Shown in pieces: positions 33,701 through 41,472 of a stretch of DNA of 44,061 nucleotides. The notes beneath the pieces are model-generated. The model was not told the origin of the DNA. It made no database searches and saw nothing but the letters and a program-made list of their open reading frames with translations. Positions within the stretch are counted from its first letter, which is position 1. Each line of letters begins with the position of its first letter. Source of the stretch: an uncultured bacterium. Its GTDB lineage: Bacteria > Verrucomicrobiota > Verrucomicrobiia > Verrucomicrobiales > V1-33. The position numbers and the translations under genes were made by a program. Location: NCBI GenBank assembly GCA_903954065.1, contig CAJBME010000174.1:1-44061 (forward strand), given 5' to 3'.

Positions 33701-36242
33701 CCGCGTCATCCTCACCGACACCGCCGAGACGCTGACCCAACAGGTCGAGCGTCGGCGCCCGCCAACGCCCGCCCCGCTGCGCTTCACCCGCACTCTGCCC
33801 GGAGTGGCAACTGCCACGCCGGTTCCACCTGAACACCGAGACTTGGTTTTCTTTAATGGCCATGGAGGATTTACGACCGATGGGCGCGAGTACGTCATTC
33901 AAATCAAGCCCGGTCATCCCACACCCGCTCCGTGGTCGAATGTGTTGGCTAACCCGCGCTTGGGCACGGTCATTTCGGAATCTGGCAGCGCTTATACGTG
34001 GATCGACAACGCTCATGAATTCCGCCTGACCCCGTGGGCGAACGATCCGGTGCGCGATCCGGGTGGCGAGGCCATGTATGTTCGAGATGAAGAAACCGGG
34101 CAGTTTTGGTCCCCCACGCCTCGGCCGGCTGCTGGCGGCGGCACGTATGCCTGCCGCCATGGTTTTGGCTACAGTGTTTTTGAATGCACTCAGCACGGAA
34201 TCACCACAGAACTATGGATGTATGTTGCGTTGGAAGCCCCGGTGAAATTTTTTGTCTTAAAGGTGCGCAATCGGTCGGGGCGGGCGCGCCGACTCTCGGT
34301 GACCGGTTACTGGGAATGGGTTTTAGGGCAATGGCGTCATGACGGATTGATGCACATCATCACCAGTCATGAAGCCGCCAGCAGTGCGATTTTTGCCCGC
34401 AATGACTTTAACCGCGAGTTTGCCGCGAGAACGGCCTTTGTCAGTGTCAGTGAACCCGTGCGCTCGCTGACGGGGAATCGCACAGAATTCCTCGGCCGCA
34501 ATGGCACCTATGCCCGACCGGCCGCGATGACGCTCGACCGCCTCTCGGGCCAGACCGGAGCCAGCTTGGATCCGTGCGCCGCCGTGCAGGTCCTGCTGGA
34601 CCTGCCCAACGGACAAGACCGAGAAATCGTCTTCCTCCTCGGAGCCGGTCAGGACCCAGAAGAAGCCCGCCAGCTCGTCCATCGCTTCAACAATACCGCC
34701 AGTGCTCACAGCGCCCTCGAAAGCGTCTGGAGTTTTTGGAAAAAAACCCTCGGAGCCGTGCACGCGGAAACCCCCGACCCCGCCCTGAATTTCCTCGTCA
34801 ATGGCTGGCTGGAATACCAGACACTCGCCTGCCGCTACTGGGCTCGCAGCGGCTATTACCAATCAGGCGGTGCCTATGGCTTTCGCGACCAGCTCCAAGA
34901 TACCACCGCCCTGCTGCAAGCCGCCCCATGGGCCGCCCGCGAACACATCGTGCGCTGCGCCGGTCGACAGTTTCTCATGGGCGACGTCCAACATTGGTGG
35001 CACCCTCCCGCCGGTCGTGGCGTGCGGACCCGCTTCTCGGACGATTTCCTCTGGCTGCCATACGCCACTTGCCGCTACGTTACCGCCACCGGCGACACCG
35101 GTCTGCTCGAAGAACGAGCCCACTACCTCGAAGGACGTCCGGTCAGCGTAGATGAAGAATCATACTACGATCTACCCCAAATCTCCGGTCAGGACGGCAC
35201 GGTCTATGAACACTGCGTCCGCGCCATCACTCACGGATTGCGCTTCGGCATCCACGGGCTCCCGTTGATCGGGTGCGGCGATTGGAACGACGGCATGAAC
35301 CTCGTCGGAGAAAAAGGAAAAGGGGAAAGTATCTGGCTTGGGTTTTTCCTCTACGACGTACTCCAGCGATTCGCCCGGCTAGCCGAATCACGACAGGATA
35401 CGGCCTTCGCCAACCTCTGCCGCCAGCAGGCCGTCAAAATCCAGCAAAACATCGAAACTCATGGATGGGATGGCGACTGGTATCGCCGGGCTTATTTCGA
35501 TGATGGCACGCCCCTCGGATCAGCTACCAATGAGGAATGCCAGATCGATTCCATTGCCCAGAGCTGGGCCGTCCTGTCCGGCGCGGGCCGACCTGACCGC
35601 GCGCGTCAGGCCATGGCCAGTGTGAATGAGAGGCTCGTCCGACGCGATGACCGTCTGGTTCAGTTATTCGATCCCCCATTTAATGCGTCGGCGGTCGAGC
35701 CGGGTTATATCAAAGGCTACATCCCTGGAGTCCGTGAAAATGGTGGCCAATACACTCACGGCGCCATCTGGGCCGCCATGGCCATGGCCGAACTCGGGCA
35801 GTCAGAACAAGCGTGGGAACTCTGCTCCATGCTCAATCCGATTCATCACTCGTTGGATGCCGCCGGAACCAATCGCTACAAAATAGAACCCTACGTCATC
35901 GCCGCAGATGTCTACTCCATGCCCCCGAACACCGGCCGTGGGGGATGGAGCTGGTACACGGGATCCGCCGGCTGGATGTACCGGTTAATTGTCGAAACGC
36001 TTTTTGGTTTGCACGTAGAAGTCGACCGCCTGCACCTCAAACCCCTGCTGCCCAAAGCCTGGAATTCGTTTAAACTCCACTACCGGCACCACGAAACATT
36101 CTACCACATCGTCGTCGCCCGCTCCGGCATCGGGGCCAGCCAAGCTCATCCGCTCATCGTCGATGGTCAGGAACGCTTCGAAAAAACCATCCTTCTCGTC
36201 AACGACCGCGGCAATCATATGGTTGAAATGTGGGTGCCATGA
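27753..36242 (+). CDS. ndvB: Cyclic beta-1,2-glucan synthase (NdvB/ChvB/Cgs type)
   Basis: 2829 residues, nearly the same length as rhizobial NdvB and Brucella Cgs. It is a membrane protein with several catalytic modules. Transmembrane pairs lie near 410-465 and 815-850, with more near 935-985. Between them is a GT84 domain with DTD at 620-622, HDLVES and R-R-H-R-W at 765-769. A glycoamylase-like domain (about 1285-1490) contains SYYDLLASEARL and SYMAHHQGMSLL. It regulates or clips the oligosaccharide. The C-terminal half holds two GH94-type carbohydrate modules and a GH94 phosphorylase domain with GCGDWNDGMN (about 2508-2517), including the catalytic Asp. In rhizobia the product is a periplasmic cyclic glucan for osmotic adaptation and host interaction. 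No ndvA-type exporter is adjacent. Confidence 0.93.
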   Translation: MNPLPPTTRPLSPLRAELFSTDQLQSHAVDLASGHQIDAKRGPNRLLQRLGENEEILLEVYDLVTSVEAENRRVAPAGEWLLDNFYLIEQHIRASRLHLPSTYSQELPRLLNSPAAGFPRVYAIALELISHADGRVDAENISHFIRSYQTITPLTLGELWAVPIMLRLGLIENLRRVSEHIAQRRRDRDLASGWAARLQEVLDEPARALHVLAEMAQSNPPFSNQFVEEFSARMNGQGPALATIQSWVQHRLADEGLTREQLQRTDNQTQAADQVSIGHSIGSLRNLGAMDWRQFVEAMSVVEATLHTDPAGVYPSMDFATRDTYRHRIENLARRASLTELAVAQEAVRLAALAGERDGVAARAAHVGYYLIDRGQTALEQEVRARFSWRACLCRGAGRWSVVVYAGCLAVVTLVATWALHRAGDLGGWHDWRVWLLSGLGCVSASQLAVTVVNLITTLVVPPRPLPRLDFSKGIPEESRTLVVIPALLTNAEEIHDLLHGLELRYVGNRDPNLLFALLTDFCDALEPVHSGDGALLDAAADGIKALNERHSPGGRTLFYLFHRSRVWNPHERLWMGYERKRGKLEQLNEMLRGGSSDPFTTRVGDVAAMPAIRHVITLDTDTALPRDAARRLAGTLSHPLNRPRYDPVSGRIVEGYAILQPRTPVSLTAANRSRFAQLSGGDPGIDPYTREVSDVYQDLFAEGSYVGKGIYDVDAFRQATASRFPENLILSHDLVESNYARSALVSDVELYEEHPSSFTAEMSRRHRWIRGDWQIAGWLLPRVLGPGNTRIPNTLTALGWWKIFDNLRRSMVPPAMLVLLLAGWVLAPEPIGLWSCFIVALTVFPVFLTALTGLARKPQARSWGLHARTTLYSLGQQAAEAALALSSLPYRAAIHLDAMVASAGRMPFTRRGLLLWHTPRYIKRNQCRKWVDFTREMWIAPAVALAAAGWLGSTQPSELWISGPILLLWLIAPVAGWWVSRPLITEKPVLTAAQRTFLRGLSRRTWRYFEVFATETENWLAPDNFQELPGPVIASRTSPTNIGMGLLATLAAGDFGYLSASQVLDRTEKALTSLENLERYRGHLYNWYDTRSLKPLHALYVSSVDSGNLAGALATLQAGLLELKNQEIFPAAMIDGLRDTAAMLATPISTALQARLDSPPARTPAATAAWLQAMIAEIDALPVDGALVPEEAWWKAALAGQARAALHDVQSLATSLEQSDHMPTWQEAAAAVTASDGGPALDRLRQIDDLARRCAEQAVMDFSFLHDAGRDLLSIGYNVTDRRLDSSYYDLLASEARLASFILVARGELAQDHWFALGRQFTTHDGAMALLSWSGSMFEYLMPLVLMPLHDHTLLGETCRAVVSRQIEYGRQRGVPWGISESGYAITDAQGAYQYSAFGVPGLGFKRGLADDLVIAPYAAALALMIRPGESCQNLQRLATGGYQGIYGLYEAIDFTPSRVPRGKPAVLLRSYMAHHQGMSLLSFASVLLDQPMQRRFLSDPYLKAAEVLLCERIPKVSSPQHLHAAEVNAARRPPEKEAVSLRVYNTPHTVAPEIQLLSNGRFHVMATNAGGGYSRWNDLAVTRWREDATCDDWGAFCYLRDSASGSLWSPAYQPTRRTADHYEAIFVQGRAEYRLRANEIDAYTEIAVSPEHDVEVRRITLTNLSETRRRMELTSYAEVVLAPLKADLSHPAFSNLFVQTEIQLELQAILCTRRARAPGEHPPWMFHLMTTQGTLDGPVSGETNRALFIGRHGSLEKPAAFDHLGPLSNTDGSVLDPVVALRQSVFIEPDSSANWHLITGMAATREEALRLIDLYRDPSFAARAFEMAWSQSLLELRQLQATESDSQLYAQLAGSIIYANPLHRAPAELMRRNKAGQSGLWAFGISGDLPIVLMRIGDVHRIQLVQHVLRAHAYWRQKGLEVDLVILNEDFSGYRQVLQDRIVSMMATGSESHRIDQRGGIFLRRSEDLPEEARVLLQSVARVILTDTAETLTQQVERRRPPTPAPLRFTRTLPGVATATPVPPEHRDLVFFNGHGGFTTDGREYVIQIKPGHPTPAPWSNVLANPRLGTVISESGSAYTWIDNAHEFRLTPWANDPVRDPGGEAMYVRDEETGQFWSPTPRPAAGGGTYACRHGFGYSVFECTQHGITTELWMYVALEAPVKFFVLKVRNRSGRARRLSVTGYWEWVLGQWRHDGLMHIITSHEAASSAIFARNDFNREFAARTAFVSVSEPVRSLTGNRTEFLGRNGTYARPAAMTLDRLSGQTGASLDPCAAVQVLLDLPNGQDREIVFLLGAGQDPEEARQLVHRFNNTASAHSALESVWSFWKKTLGAVHAETPDPALNFLVNGWLEYQTLACRYWARSGYYQSGGAYGFRDQLQDTTALLQAAPWAAREHIVRCAGRQFLMGDVQHWWHPPAGRGVRTRFSDDFLWLPYATCRYVTATGDTGLLEERAHYLEGRPVSVDEESYYDLPQISGQDGTVYEHCVRAITHGLRFGIHGLPLIGCGDWNDGMNLVGEKGKGESIWLGFFLYDVLQRFARLAESRQDTAFANLCRQQAVKIQQNIETHGWDGDWYRRAYFDDGTPLGSATNEECQIDSIAQSWAVLSGAGRPDRARQAMASVNERLVRRDDRLVQLFDPPFNASAVEPGYIKGYIPGVRENGGQYTHGAIWAAMAMAELGQSEQAWELCSMLNPIHHSLDAAGTNRYKIEPYVIAADVYSMPPNTGRGGWSWYTGSAGWMYRLIVETLFGLHVEVDRLHLKPLLPKAWNSFKLHYRHHETFYHIVVARSGIGASQAHPLIVDGQERFEKTILLVNDRGNHMVEMWVP

Positions 36243-36343
36243 CCCGCTCCCCATGACCCTTCTACCCACCCGTCAGGCCTTCGCGCTTTTGCGTCATCAG
36301 TAACACTCTGCGCCTGCGCCGGGTGCGCCTGCGGCCGCTTGCC

Positions 36344-37627
36344 TCATGCTTCTTTGCGGGCCGCCGCCGAGTGGCTGATTCCCCCCAGCGCTCGTACTTC
36401 GGATAAGGAGATGACTCCGGCGGTCACCTTGGCCATGGCATCATCGGCGAGGGTTACCATACCCTGGCGCCAGGCCTGTTTTTCCAACGCCGCTCCATCG
36501 GCCCCGTCCAAGATCAATTGGCGGGCGATCTCATCGAGATGCCACAATTCAAACAATCCAATCCTGCCATCAAATCCTGTCCCAGCACAGGCATCACATC
36601 CAACGGGATGCCATAACAGGCTGGGTGGCACCCGGCCCGCGGCCTGAAACCATGCGCCTTCTGCGTCGTCCGGCGCAGCACTGGTCCGGCACTGCAGACA
36701 CAACCGCCGCACCAGTCGCTGCGCCATGCACATCTCCAAAGCATCGCCAATCTCCCAGTTTTTCATCCCCTGATTCCGGAGCGCCGCCACCGCCCCTACC
36801 GCATCCCGAGCATGCAACGTGGAAAGCACCGCCAATCCGGTGGCCGCCGCCGTGACCGCCACTTGCGCGCTCGCGGGATCTCTGATTTCCCCCACCAGTA
36901 GAAAATCCGGGTCCATCCGCAACATGGCGCGAATGGCTTCAGGAAAGCTCAGGCCCCGCCGCAGGTTCACCTCAATCTGGGTGATGCCGTCGAGCCGCCT
37001 TTCTACCGGATCTTCGACAGTGACAATACTGGCTGGAAGTGACTGAAGTTGATGGAGTAACGAATAAAGCGTAGTGGTTTTACCGGCGCCGACCGGCCCG
37101 CACACAACGAGCAGTCCGGTCCGCATCGTTGGCCACGCTTGCAGCCGCTTCTGGTCTGCTTCGGCGATGCCGAGTTCATCAAGCGCCCGCACCGGCCGGC
37201 TCGTATCGAGCAGCCTCACACCCACCATTTCGCCATCGACGGTCGGCGCCACGGTAGTTCTTAATTCCAACCGGGCCCCGGCCACATCCAAGCGGGCGTG
37301 ACCGTGTTCGGGATGGGCCAGCGCGGTGGCATCGATTCCAGAGAGGGTTTTGAAAAATGCGACGAGCTGGGCTCCGGAGGCATGGGGAACGGCCGCCACG
37401 TCATGAACGAGGCCGTCCATCCGCAATCTGATCCGGGTTTCTTCTGCGCCAGGCTCGATATGAATATCTGATGCTTTCCACTCGACCGCATCGGCCAGTA
37501 GGGCCTCCGCCCGCTCATTCGTGCGGGGCTCCCCGCCAGCCTGTGGCAGCGTGCGTAGCATGGCTTGAAACCGCGGAGCCAAACGCGGTTCGATGACTCT
37601 GGGATTGTTGGGAGCTGATAGGGCCAT
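36344..37627 (-). CDS. GspE/PilB-family secretion or pilus assembly ATPase
   Basis: About 427 residues from the ATG at 37627. The N-terminal domain has WKASDIHIEPG, the typical GspE/PilB element. Walker A is CGPVGAGKTTTLYSLL. The Asp box is VTVEDPVERRLDG, and Walker B is DPDFLLVGEIRD. The His box is LSTLHARDAVGAV. A tetracysteine zinc motif, CLQC then CDAC, sits in the C-terminal domain, as in GspE and PilB assembly ATPases but not in PilT. The protein is shorter than usual, with no large N-terminal N1/N2 domain. It powers assembly of a type II secretion pseudopilus or type IV pilus. It lies about 120 bp downstream of the TolC-like gene. Confidence 0.86.
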   Translation of the reverse strand: MALSAPNNPRVIEPRLAPRFQAMLRTLPQAGGEPRTNERAEALLADAVEWKASDIHIEPGAEETRIRLRMDGLVHDVAAVPHASGAQLVAFFKTLSGIDATALAHPEHGHARLDVAGARLELRTTVAPTVDGEMVGVRLLDTSRPVRALDELGIAEADQKRLQAWPTMRTGLLVVCGPVGAGKTTTLYSLLHQLQSLPASIVTVEDPVERRLDGITQIEVNLRRGLSFPEAIRAMLRMDPDFLLVGEIRDPASAQVAVTAAATGLAVLSTLHARDAVGAVAALRNQGMKNWEIGDALEMCMAQRLVRRLCLQCRTSAAPDDAEGAWFQAAGRVPPSLLWHPVGCDACAGTGFDGRIGLFELWHLDEIARQLILDGADGAALEKQAWRQGMVTLADDAMAKVTAGVISLSEVRALGGISHSAAARKEA

Positions 37628-37749
37628 CTTCAAATCACTGTGACGCAAAGCCGTCACTTGTCACCGCCGGAAAACCCAGCCCGCCGCCGCCCGATTTTGA
37701 CGGCTCATCGCTCAGGCGCCCGCGGCGCCCGTGGATCCACACGTCACGT

Positions 37750-39144
37750 TCATTCGGCACCCGTCGTTGCCATCCCGACCGGAGCCAGTACCCCCATGGC
37801 CCGGCGCAACTCGGATTCACTCTGGCATAAGTCCGCCCGCGCCTGCAATTCATTGGTCCGCGCCTCCGTTAAGGCCGTCTGGCTCGACAACACATCAAGC
37901 TGAGTACTGCCGCCTGCTTCAAATCTCACCCGCGCCTGCCGCAAACTCTCCAGCGCCACATCCACATTCTGTTGCTGTGACTCAATCAACTCCCGCGCTT
38001 CCAGATTTTTCGACCAAGCTTTGCGTACATCGAGCTCGATCAGTCGGCGCGTATCCTCCAGCTCGAGCTCAGCCTGCCGAGTCCGCGCCTGCGCCTGCGC
38101 CACCCGGCCGCGCGTCGCTCCAAAATCGAAGATTTTCCATTCGGCCTGCAGTCCGATGATGGCGCCATGCGTGGCATAAGTCGGCCCGCGAAAAACCTCG
38201 CTGAGGAAATCATATCCCCCAAATACTGAAACCTCGGGTTTAAGACCGGCCGCTTCTGCCTCGGTTTGATACCGTGCCGCGTGTACCCGTATGTTGAGAA
38301 CCTCCAGCTCGGAACGCCGAGCCAAAGCCGTCTCCAAGGCCACCGCCAAATCATGGTGGGTCTTGACCGCCAGCAGCTCACCCACAACCGCAATGCCGGT
38401 CCCGGTCGTAGCCCCGGTATCGACAGCAACCAGCCGGGCTAGTTCCGCCATGGCAATCCGCGAGTCATTGCGCGCGCGAATCAAGGCTGGTTGTGCATTC
38501 GCCAGCGCCACTCGCGCCCGCAACACGTTAAATTCCGGCACGCTGCCAGCCACGGCTCGTTTTTGCTGGTCGGCCAGCTCCTCGCCCAACAGGCGGACTT
38601 GCTCTTCGGAGACGGCAATCAAGGCCCGCTGACGCAGGGCTTCGTGAAAATTTTGCTCCACGGCGAGCACAATGTCCTGAACAACGGTGTCCAGCGAAGC
38701 TACGGCTTCCTGTCGCTGCAGTTGCGCCACCCGGAGATTGGCGGAAATCCTGCCCCCGGAAAAAACAACCTGGCGAATCCGCGATCCCACGTTCCAACTC
38801 CCCTGCTCGGTTCGCGTAAAACCCGGTTGTGTTTCAAATCGTGACCGGTCCTCCGCCTGGGTTTGCCCTTGAGCCGTGATGGTCGGTAGTCGAGCCGCAG
38901 CAAACTCCACGACTTGACCGGTGGCTCGCGTGATTTCCTCACGCGCTTGGAGGATTTTGGGGTTATGGGCCACGGCCAAGGTGACGGCCTGGCTCAGAGT
39001 GAGCGGGACGACGGGCTGAGCCGCCGCCGGACTTGGCTTCCGGGCGGGAGCGGCCGCCACGGTCGCCACCGGTTCAGCAGCGGCGGCGGCGGCGGCAGTG
39101 ACAAGCAGGGTGCCAATGGCGATCAGGCGCAGGGGAACGATCAT
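37750..39144 (-). CDS. TolC-family outer-membrane efflux channel
   Basis: About 464 residues from the ATG at 39144. The signal peptide ends in an Ala run. LTLSQAVTLAVAHNPKILQAREEI starts the first TolC repeat. RQVVFSGGRISANLRVAQLQRQEA and its counterpart AEWKIFDFGATRGRVAQAQARTRQA mark the two duplicated halves, each followed by long coiled coils. Near the end, FEAGGSTQLDVLSSQTALTEA is the usual closing signature. It forms a trimeric tunnel across the outer membrane and periplasm. No membrane-fusion or inner-membrane pump gene is adjacent, so the partner is unknown. It is divergent from bioD across 59 bp. Confidence 0.86.
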   Translation of the reverse strand: MIVPLRLIAIGTLLVTAAAAAAAEPVATVAAAPARKPSPAAAQPVVPLTLSQAVTLAVAHNPKILQAREEITRATGQVVEFAAARLPTITAQGQTQAEDRSRFETQPGFTRTEQGSWNVGSRIRQVVFSGGRISANLRVAQLQRQEAVASLDTVVQDIVLAVEQNFHEALRQRALIAVSEEQVRLLGEELADQQKRAVAGSVPEFNVLRARVALANAQPALIRARNDSRIAMAELARLVAVDTGATTGTGIAVVGELLAVKTHHDLAVALETALARRSELEVLNIRVHAARYQTEAEAAGLKPEVSVFGGYDFLSEVFRGPTYATHGAIIGLQAEWKIFDFGATRGRVAQAQARTRQAELELEDTRRLIELDVRKAWSKNLEARELIESQQQNVDVALESLRQARVRFEAGGSTQLDVLSSQTALTEARTNELQARADLCQSESELRRAMGVLAPVGMATTGAE

Positions 39145-39203
39145 TATCGCCACTCTGTGACGGGTCAGTGGATTACGCTAGTCCCGCGTGCCATGGTGGA
39201 GGC

Positions 39204-39842
39204 ATGTCGTATTTTATTACAGGCACCGATACCGGCGTGGGCAAAACCCACGTCACCGCCTTGCTGCTCCGCGCCTTCAACGAGAGCGGACGCTCCGCGC
39301 TTGGATATAAACCACTGGCTTGCGGCGACCGTCTCGATGCCGAGGCGTTGCGACTCGCTGGCTGTCAGCCCTCTCTGAAACTCGAGGAAATCAATCCAGT
39401 CTTCTACCGCGTCCCCGCATCGCCGATGGCGGCCGCCATGATCGAAAACCGCGTTCCCGACGTGGCCGCGATCCGCGATGGGTTTGAAGCGCTACGAAAA
39501 AAATCAGAAATCGTTCTTGTTGAAGGAGCGGGAGGATGGCTAGTGCCCATTACCGCGACCTATTCGATGGCTGATCTGGCTGTCGATTTCGCGCTACCCG
39601 TACTCGTCGTCGTGAACAACAAACTAGGCGCCTTGAATCACACGTTGCTGACCGTGCGCGCCATCGAATCCGGTCCATTGTGCTGTGCGGGCATCATTCT
39701 GAATCAAGCCGCTGACACCCGAGACGCGGCCAGCATCTCCAATCGTATCCTCCTAGAGAAACTCCTGCCGCATGTTCCCATTGTCGCAGAAATCATGCAC
39801 GGGGAAGAATGCCTCGATCCGGCGCTGCTGGCGTCGCTCTAA
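39204..39842 (+). CDS. bioD: Dethiobiotin synthetase BioD
   Basis: 212 residues from the ATG at 39204, which is preceded by GGTGGAGG. GTDTGVGKT at 7-15 is the P-loop of BioD. YKPLACGDRLDAEALRLAG binds the diaminopelargonate substrate region. VLVEGAGGWLVPI and VVVNNKLGALNHTLLTVRAI complete the nucleotide and Mg sites. The enzyme makes dethiobiotin from 7,8-diaminopelargonate, CO2 and ATP in the cytoplasm. No other biotin genes are adjacent in this window. It is the last housekeeping gene before the cassette array. Confidence 0.93.
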   Translation: MSYFITGTDTGVGKTHVTALLLRAFNESGRSALGYKPLACGDRLDAEALRLAGCQPSLKLEEINPVFYRVPASPMAAAMIENRVPDVAAIRDGFEALRKKSEIVLVEGAGGWLVPITATYSMADLAVDFALPVLVVVNNKLGALNHTLLTVRAIESGPLCCAGIILNQAADTRDAASISNRILLEKLLPHVPIVAEIMHGEECLDPALLASL

Positions 39843-40126
39843 GGCCTGCCGACCATCCATTTTTTGCCCGGGCATCTCCCCGAAAGGGCACTTTTTTGTG
39901 GGGCATGAAATAGGTGTGATAAGTAGCTAGAAGAGCGGCGGCTAAAGTGCGATCAAGCCGACACTTACGAACCACCTGTTCATGAACAGGCGTAAAATGA
40001 ATGGAATAAAATAATATTTCAGATTTGGTCATGGCCTCCAGTAAGCAACGAGGAAATACCCGACCCCTCACTCAGCTGTTTACTGAGACCCATTCCATGA
40101 ATCCCCCCGCCATCTCTCAGTTTCCC
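39843..40126. other. Intergenic region between bioD and the cassette array
   Basis: No gene is visible on either strand, and in particular no integrase. The first 60 bp hold a possible bioD terminator, listed next. The AT-richer stretch near 39995-40025 has no clear function. Similarity to the second repeat copy extends weakly left to about 40103. Confidence 0.4.
39865..39897 (+). terminator. Possible terminator of bioD
   Basis: TGCCC (39865-39869) pairs with GGGCA (39886-39890), a small GGG/CCC hairpin can form inside, and six T residues follow at 39892-39897. The stem is short, so this is moderate evidence. Confidence 0.38.
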
Positions 40127-40267
40127 CTTGGCAAGGGCTGCGTTTCTGGTCATTATGACTAAATTCACTGCCCATGGACCAATTCTGCCCCAAAGGGAGG
40201 GATTTACTCCGCATTTCCCTCCGTGTGCCATAACTGTTAATCCACACAGAGACTCAATTTCACTGTT
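40127..40267 (+). repeat. 141-bp direct repeat, copy 1
   Basis: It aligns without gaps to 42360-42500 with 14 mismatches by my count (about 90% identity). Its right edge, CACTGTT, is where the two copies diverge, at or next to the G^TT cassette crossover. It contains an internal GGAGGGA/TCCCTCC hairpin arm pair. It could be an attI-like site or a diverged attC end; it does not fold as a clean attC by eye. Confidence 0.8.
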
Positions 40268-40287
40268 AGGCACCGCTTGCTCCACCT

Positions 40288-40704
40288 ATGACTCTCCATT
40301 ACACGCTTAATATAGAGGATCACCTTGCCTGGTACGATACTCATGACGAGCTGTTTCGGTGCGGCCCAGCTGCAATACCGGTAATCGGATGGCTATTCCG
40401 GTGGGAGGCGCGAAGTAAGTTCAAAAGCGCACTGAAACTACCAGCCAGCAGTGCAGGATTCGGAGAAAGATCAATCGAAATCACGGATCGTGGCATACGC
40501 GAGTTCAACAAGCGCTTTGACTTCTTCGTGCCTTGGTGCGAGATTGCGGTCGCCGTGACCAGCAAATCCAGATTATTCCTTGCCCGGCCTTGCATGAACG
40601 CGTTTGTGGTCCCGCTCGCCGCCTGTGACACCACGAACCGTCGTGTGGAGTTATTCAATCTGTTGGAGATCAATACGAAACTTCGAGAAAGTCATTGTGC
40701 CTAA
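40288..40704 (+). CDS. YcxB-like protein, cassette 1 cargo
   Basis: 138 residues. HYTLNIEDHLAWYDTHDELF at the N-terminus and ITDRGIREFNKRFDFFVPW followed by FLARPCMNAFVVPL toward the end match the pattern of YcxB-like proteins: an N-terminal YxLxxEDxLA stretch, then a small beta domain with W and a membrane-proximal face. There is one hydrophobic stretch (PAAIPVIGWLF). Function of the family is unknown. The stop TAA lies inside the attC core GCCTAAC, as is common for integron cassettes. The start is 22 bp after the crossover point. No clear Shine-Dalgarno is seen. Confidence 0.62.
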   Translation: MTLHYTLNIEDHLAWYDTHDELFRCGPAAIPVIGWLFRWEARSKFKSALKLPASSAGFGERSIEITDRGIREFNKRFDFFVPWCEIAVAVTSKSRLFLARPCMNAFVVPLAACDTTNRRVELFNLLEINTKLRESHCA

Positions 40705-40797
40705 CAAGACGCGGCTTTCGACAGGCAGGGCGGCGGGAGATACTTCGGACCACCACATCATCCTCGCCCTGCCTGCGATAGCGCTGTAACGTTAGCC
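40699..40797 (+). other. attC recombination site 1 (cassette 1)
   Basis: R-double-prime GCCTAAC (40699-40705) pairs with R-prime GTTAGCC (40791-40797) except for one base. Spacers AAGAC and TGTAAC stay unpaired. L-double-prime GCGGCTTTCG (40711-40720) pairs with L-prime CGATAGCGC (40776-40784), leaving G40714 extrahelical and one T-T mismatch. A40721 is a second bulge. An 11-bp perfect stem follows (40722-40732 with 40765-40775) around a 32-nt loop. This order of core, unpaired spacer and bulged L box is the diagnostic attC architecture. Confidence 0.82.
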
Positions 40798-40804
40798 AAG
40801 AAAA

Positions 40805-41461
40805 ATGAAGACGATACTCATAGTACTCGCGTCTCTTTTAGCTCACACGTTGGCGGGCGAAGAAGCAATACGAGATCCGTTTGCCGAAGAAGCTGATGAA
40901 CCAGCTGGGTGGCCAAAGAGGCTGGCACCATCTGAGAAGCATTTGAAGAGGTTCGACGAACCTGTCCTCAAGGGGATTGCCCCTGCGGTTGCGGGTGATA
41001 TCAGATTCATTTGGGTCCCTACCTTCAACAAGCCAATCTCAATTAGGGCCACCAAGACTGGGGATAAGATCATTCTGAGGGTGGTTCGAATGTCGGGTAA
41101 AGGAGGGTATGAATGGGAGAAGATCGAAGTTCAGAAGGCGCTCCCTGTTACGCAACAGCAGTGGAATGACCTCGTTGCCTTGGCGTCGGTCGATGGCGCT
41201 CGGGAGCCAAGTCAGAAGGCAGAGAAGGAGTTGAGGGAGAATTTCGTCGAAACGATGTCGGCGCTAGATGGATCGACATGGTATCTGGAGGTCAGAGATA
41301 AGAACGGCTACACGGTTGAAGGTGTTCCGAATCCCCTTGTGGGAGACGAGCAAGAAGTGAAGCGGATCAAGGAGACTACGAACTTGGATTTCAGACCGTT
41401 CTTGGCGGTTTGCCTGAAGCTATTTGAACTCTCTGGCCTAGATGAACGCCCCGCCTATTAG
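40805..41461 (+). CDS. Secreted protein of unknown function, cassette 2 cargo
   Basis: 218 residues beginning MKTILIVLASLLAHTLAGEE, a signal peptide cleaved near residue 18. The mature protein is soluble and mixed alpha/beta, with IRFIWVPTFNKPISIRATKT then LRVVRMSGKGGYEWEKIEVQ (a beta sheet), TWYLEVRDKNGYTVEGV and a helical end (FLAVCLKLFELSG). I do not recognise the family. It starts 13 bp after the crossover base of attC 1 and ends four bases before the R-double-prime core of its own, now disrupted, attC. An exported protein fits typical cassette cargo in environmental integrons. Confidence 0.68.
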   Translation: MKTILIVLASLLAHTLAGEEAIRDPFAEEADEPAGWPKRLAPSEKHLKRFDEPVLKGIAPAVAGDIRFIWVPTFNKPISIRATKTGDKIILRVVRMSGKGGYEWEKIEVQKALPVTQQQWNDLVALASVDGAREPSQKAEKELRENFVETMSALDGSTWYLEVRDKNGYTVEGVPNPLVGDEQEVKRIKETTNLDFRPFLAVCLKLFELSGLDERPAY

Positions 41462-41465
41462 AAGA

Positions 41466-41472
41466 GGCTAAT
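41466..41472 (+). other. R-double-prime core of attC 2 (remnant)
   Basis: GGCTAAT is complementary in its first six bases to the cassette 2 start TTAGCC at 40792-40797. The rest of this attC is not recognisable because intron-like sequence follows at once. Confidence 0.5.

Noticed and set aside
40127..40267. Calling the 141-bp repeat an attC site
   Set aside because: I could not pair an R-double-prime/L-double-prime arm with its right end; only a weak internal similarity between halves is seen. It is kept as a repeat of unknown role.
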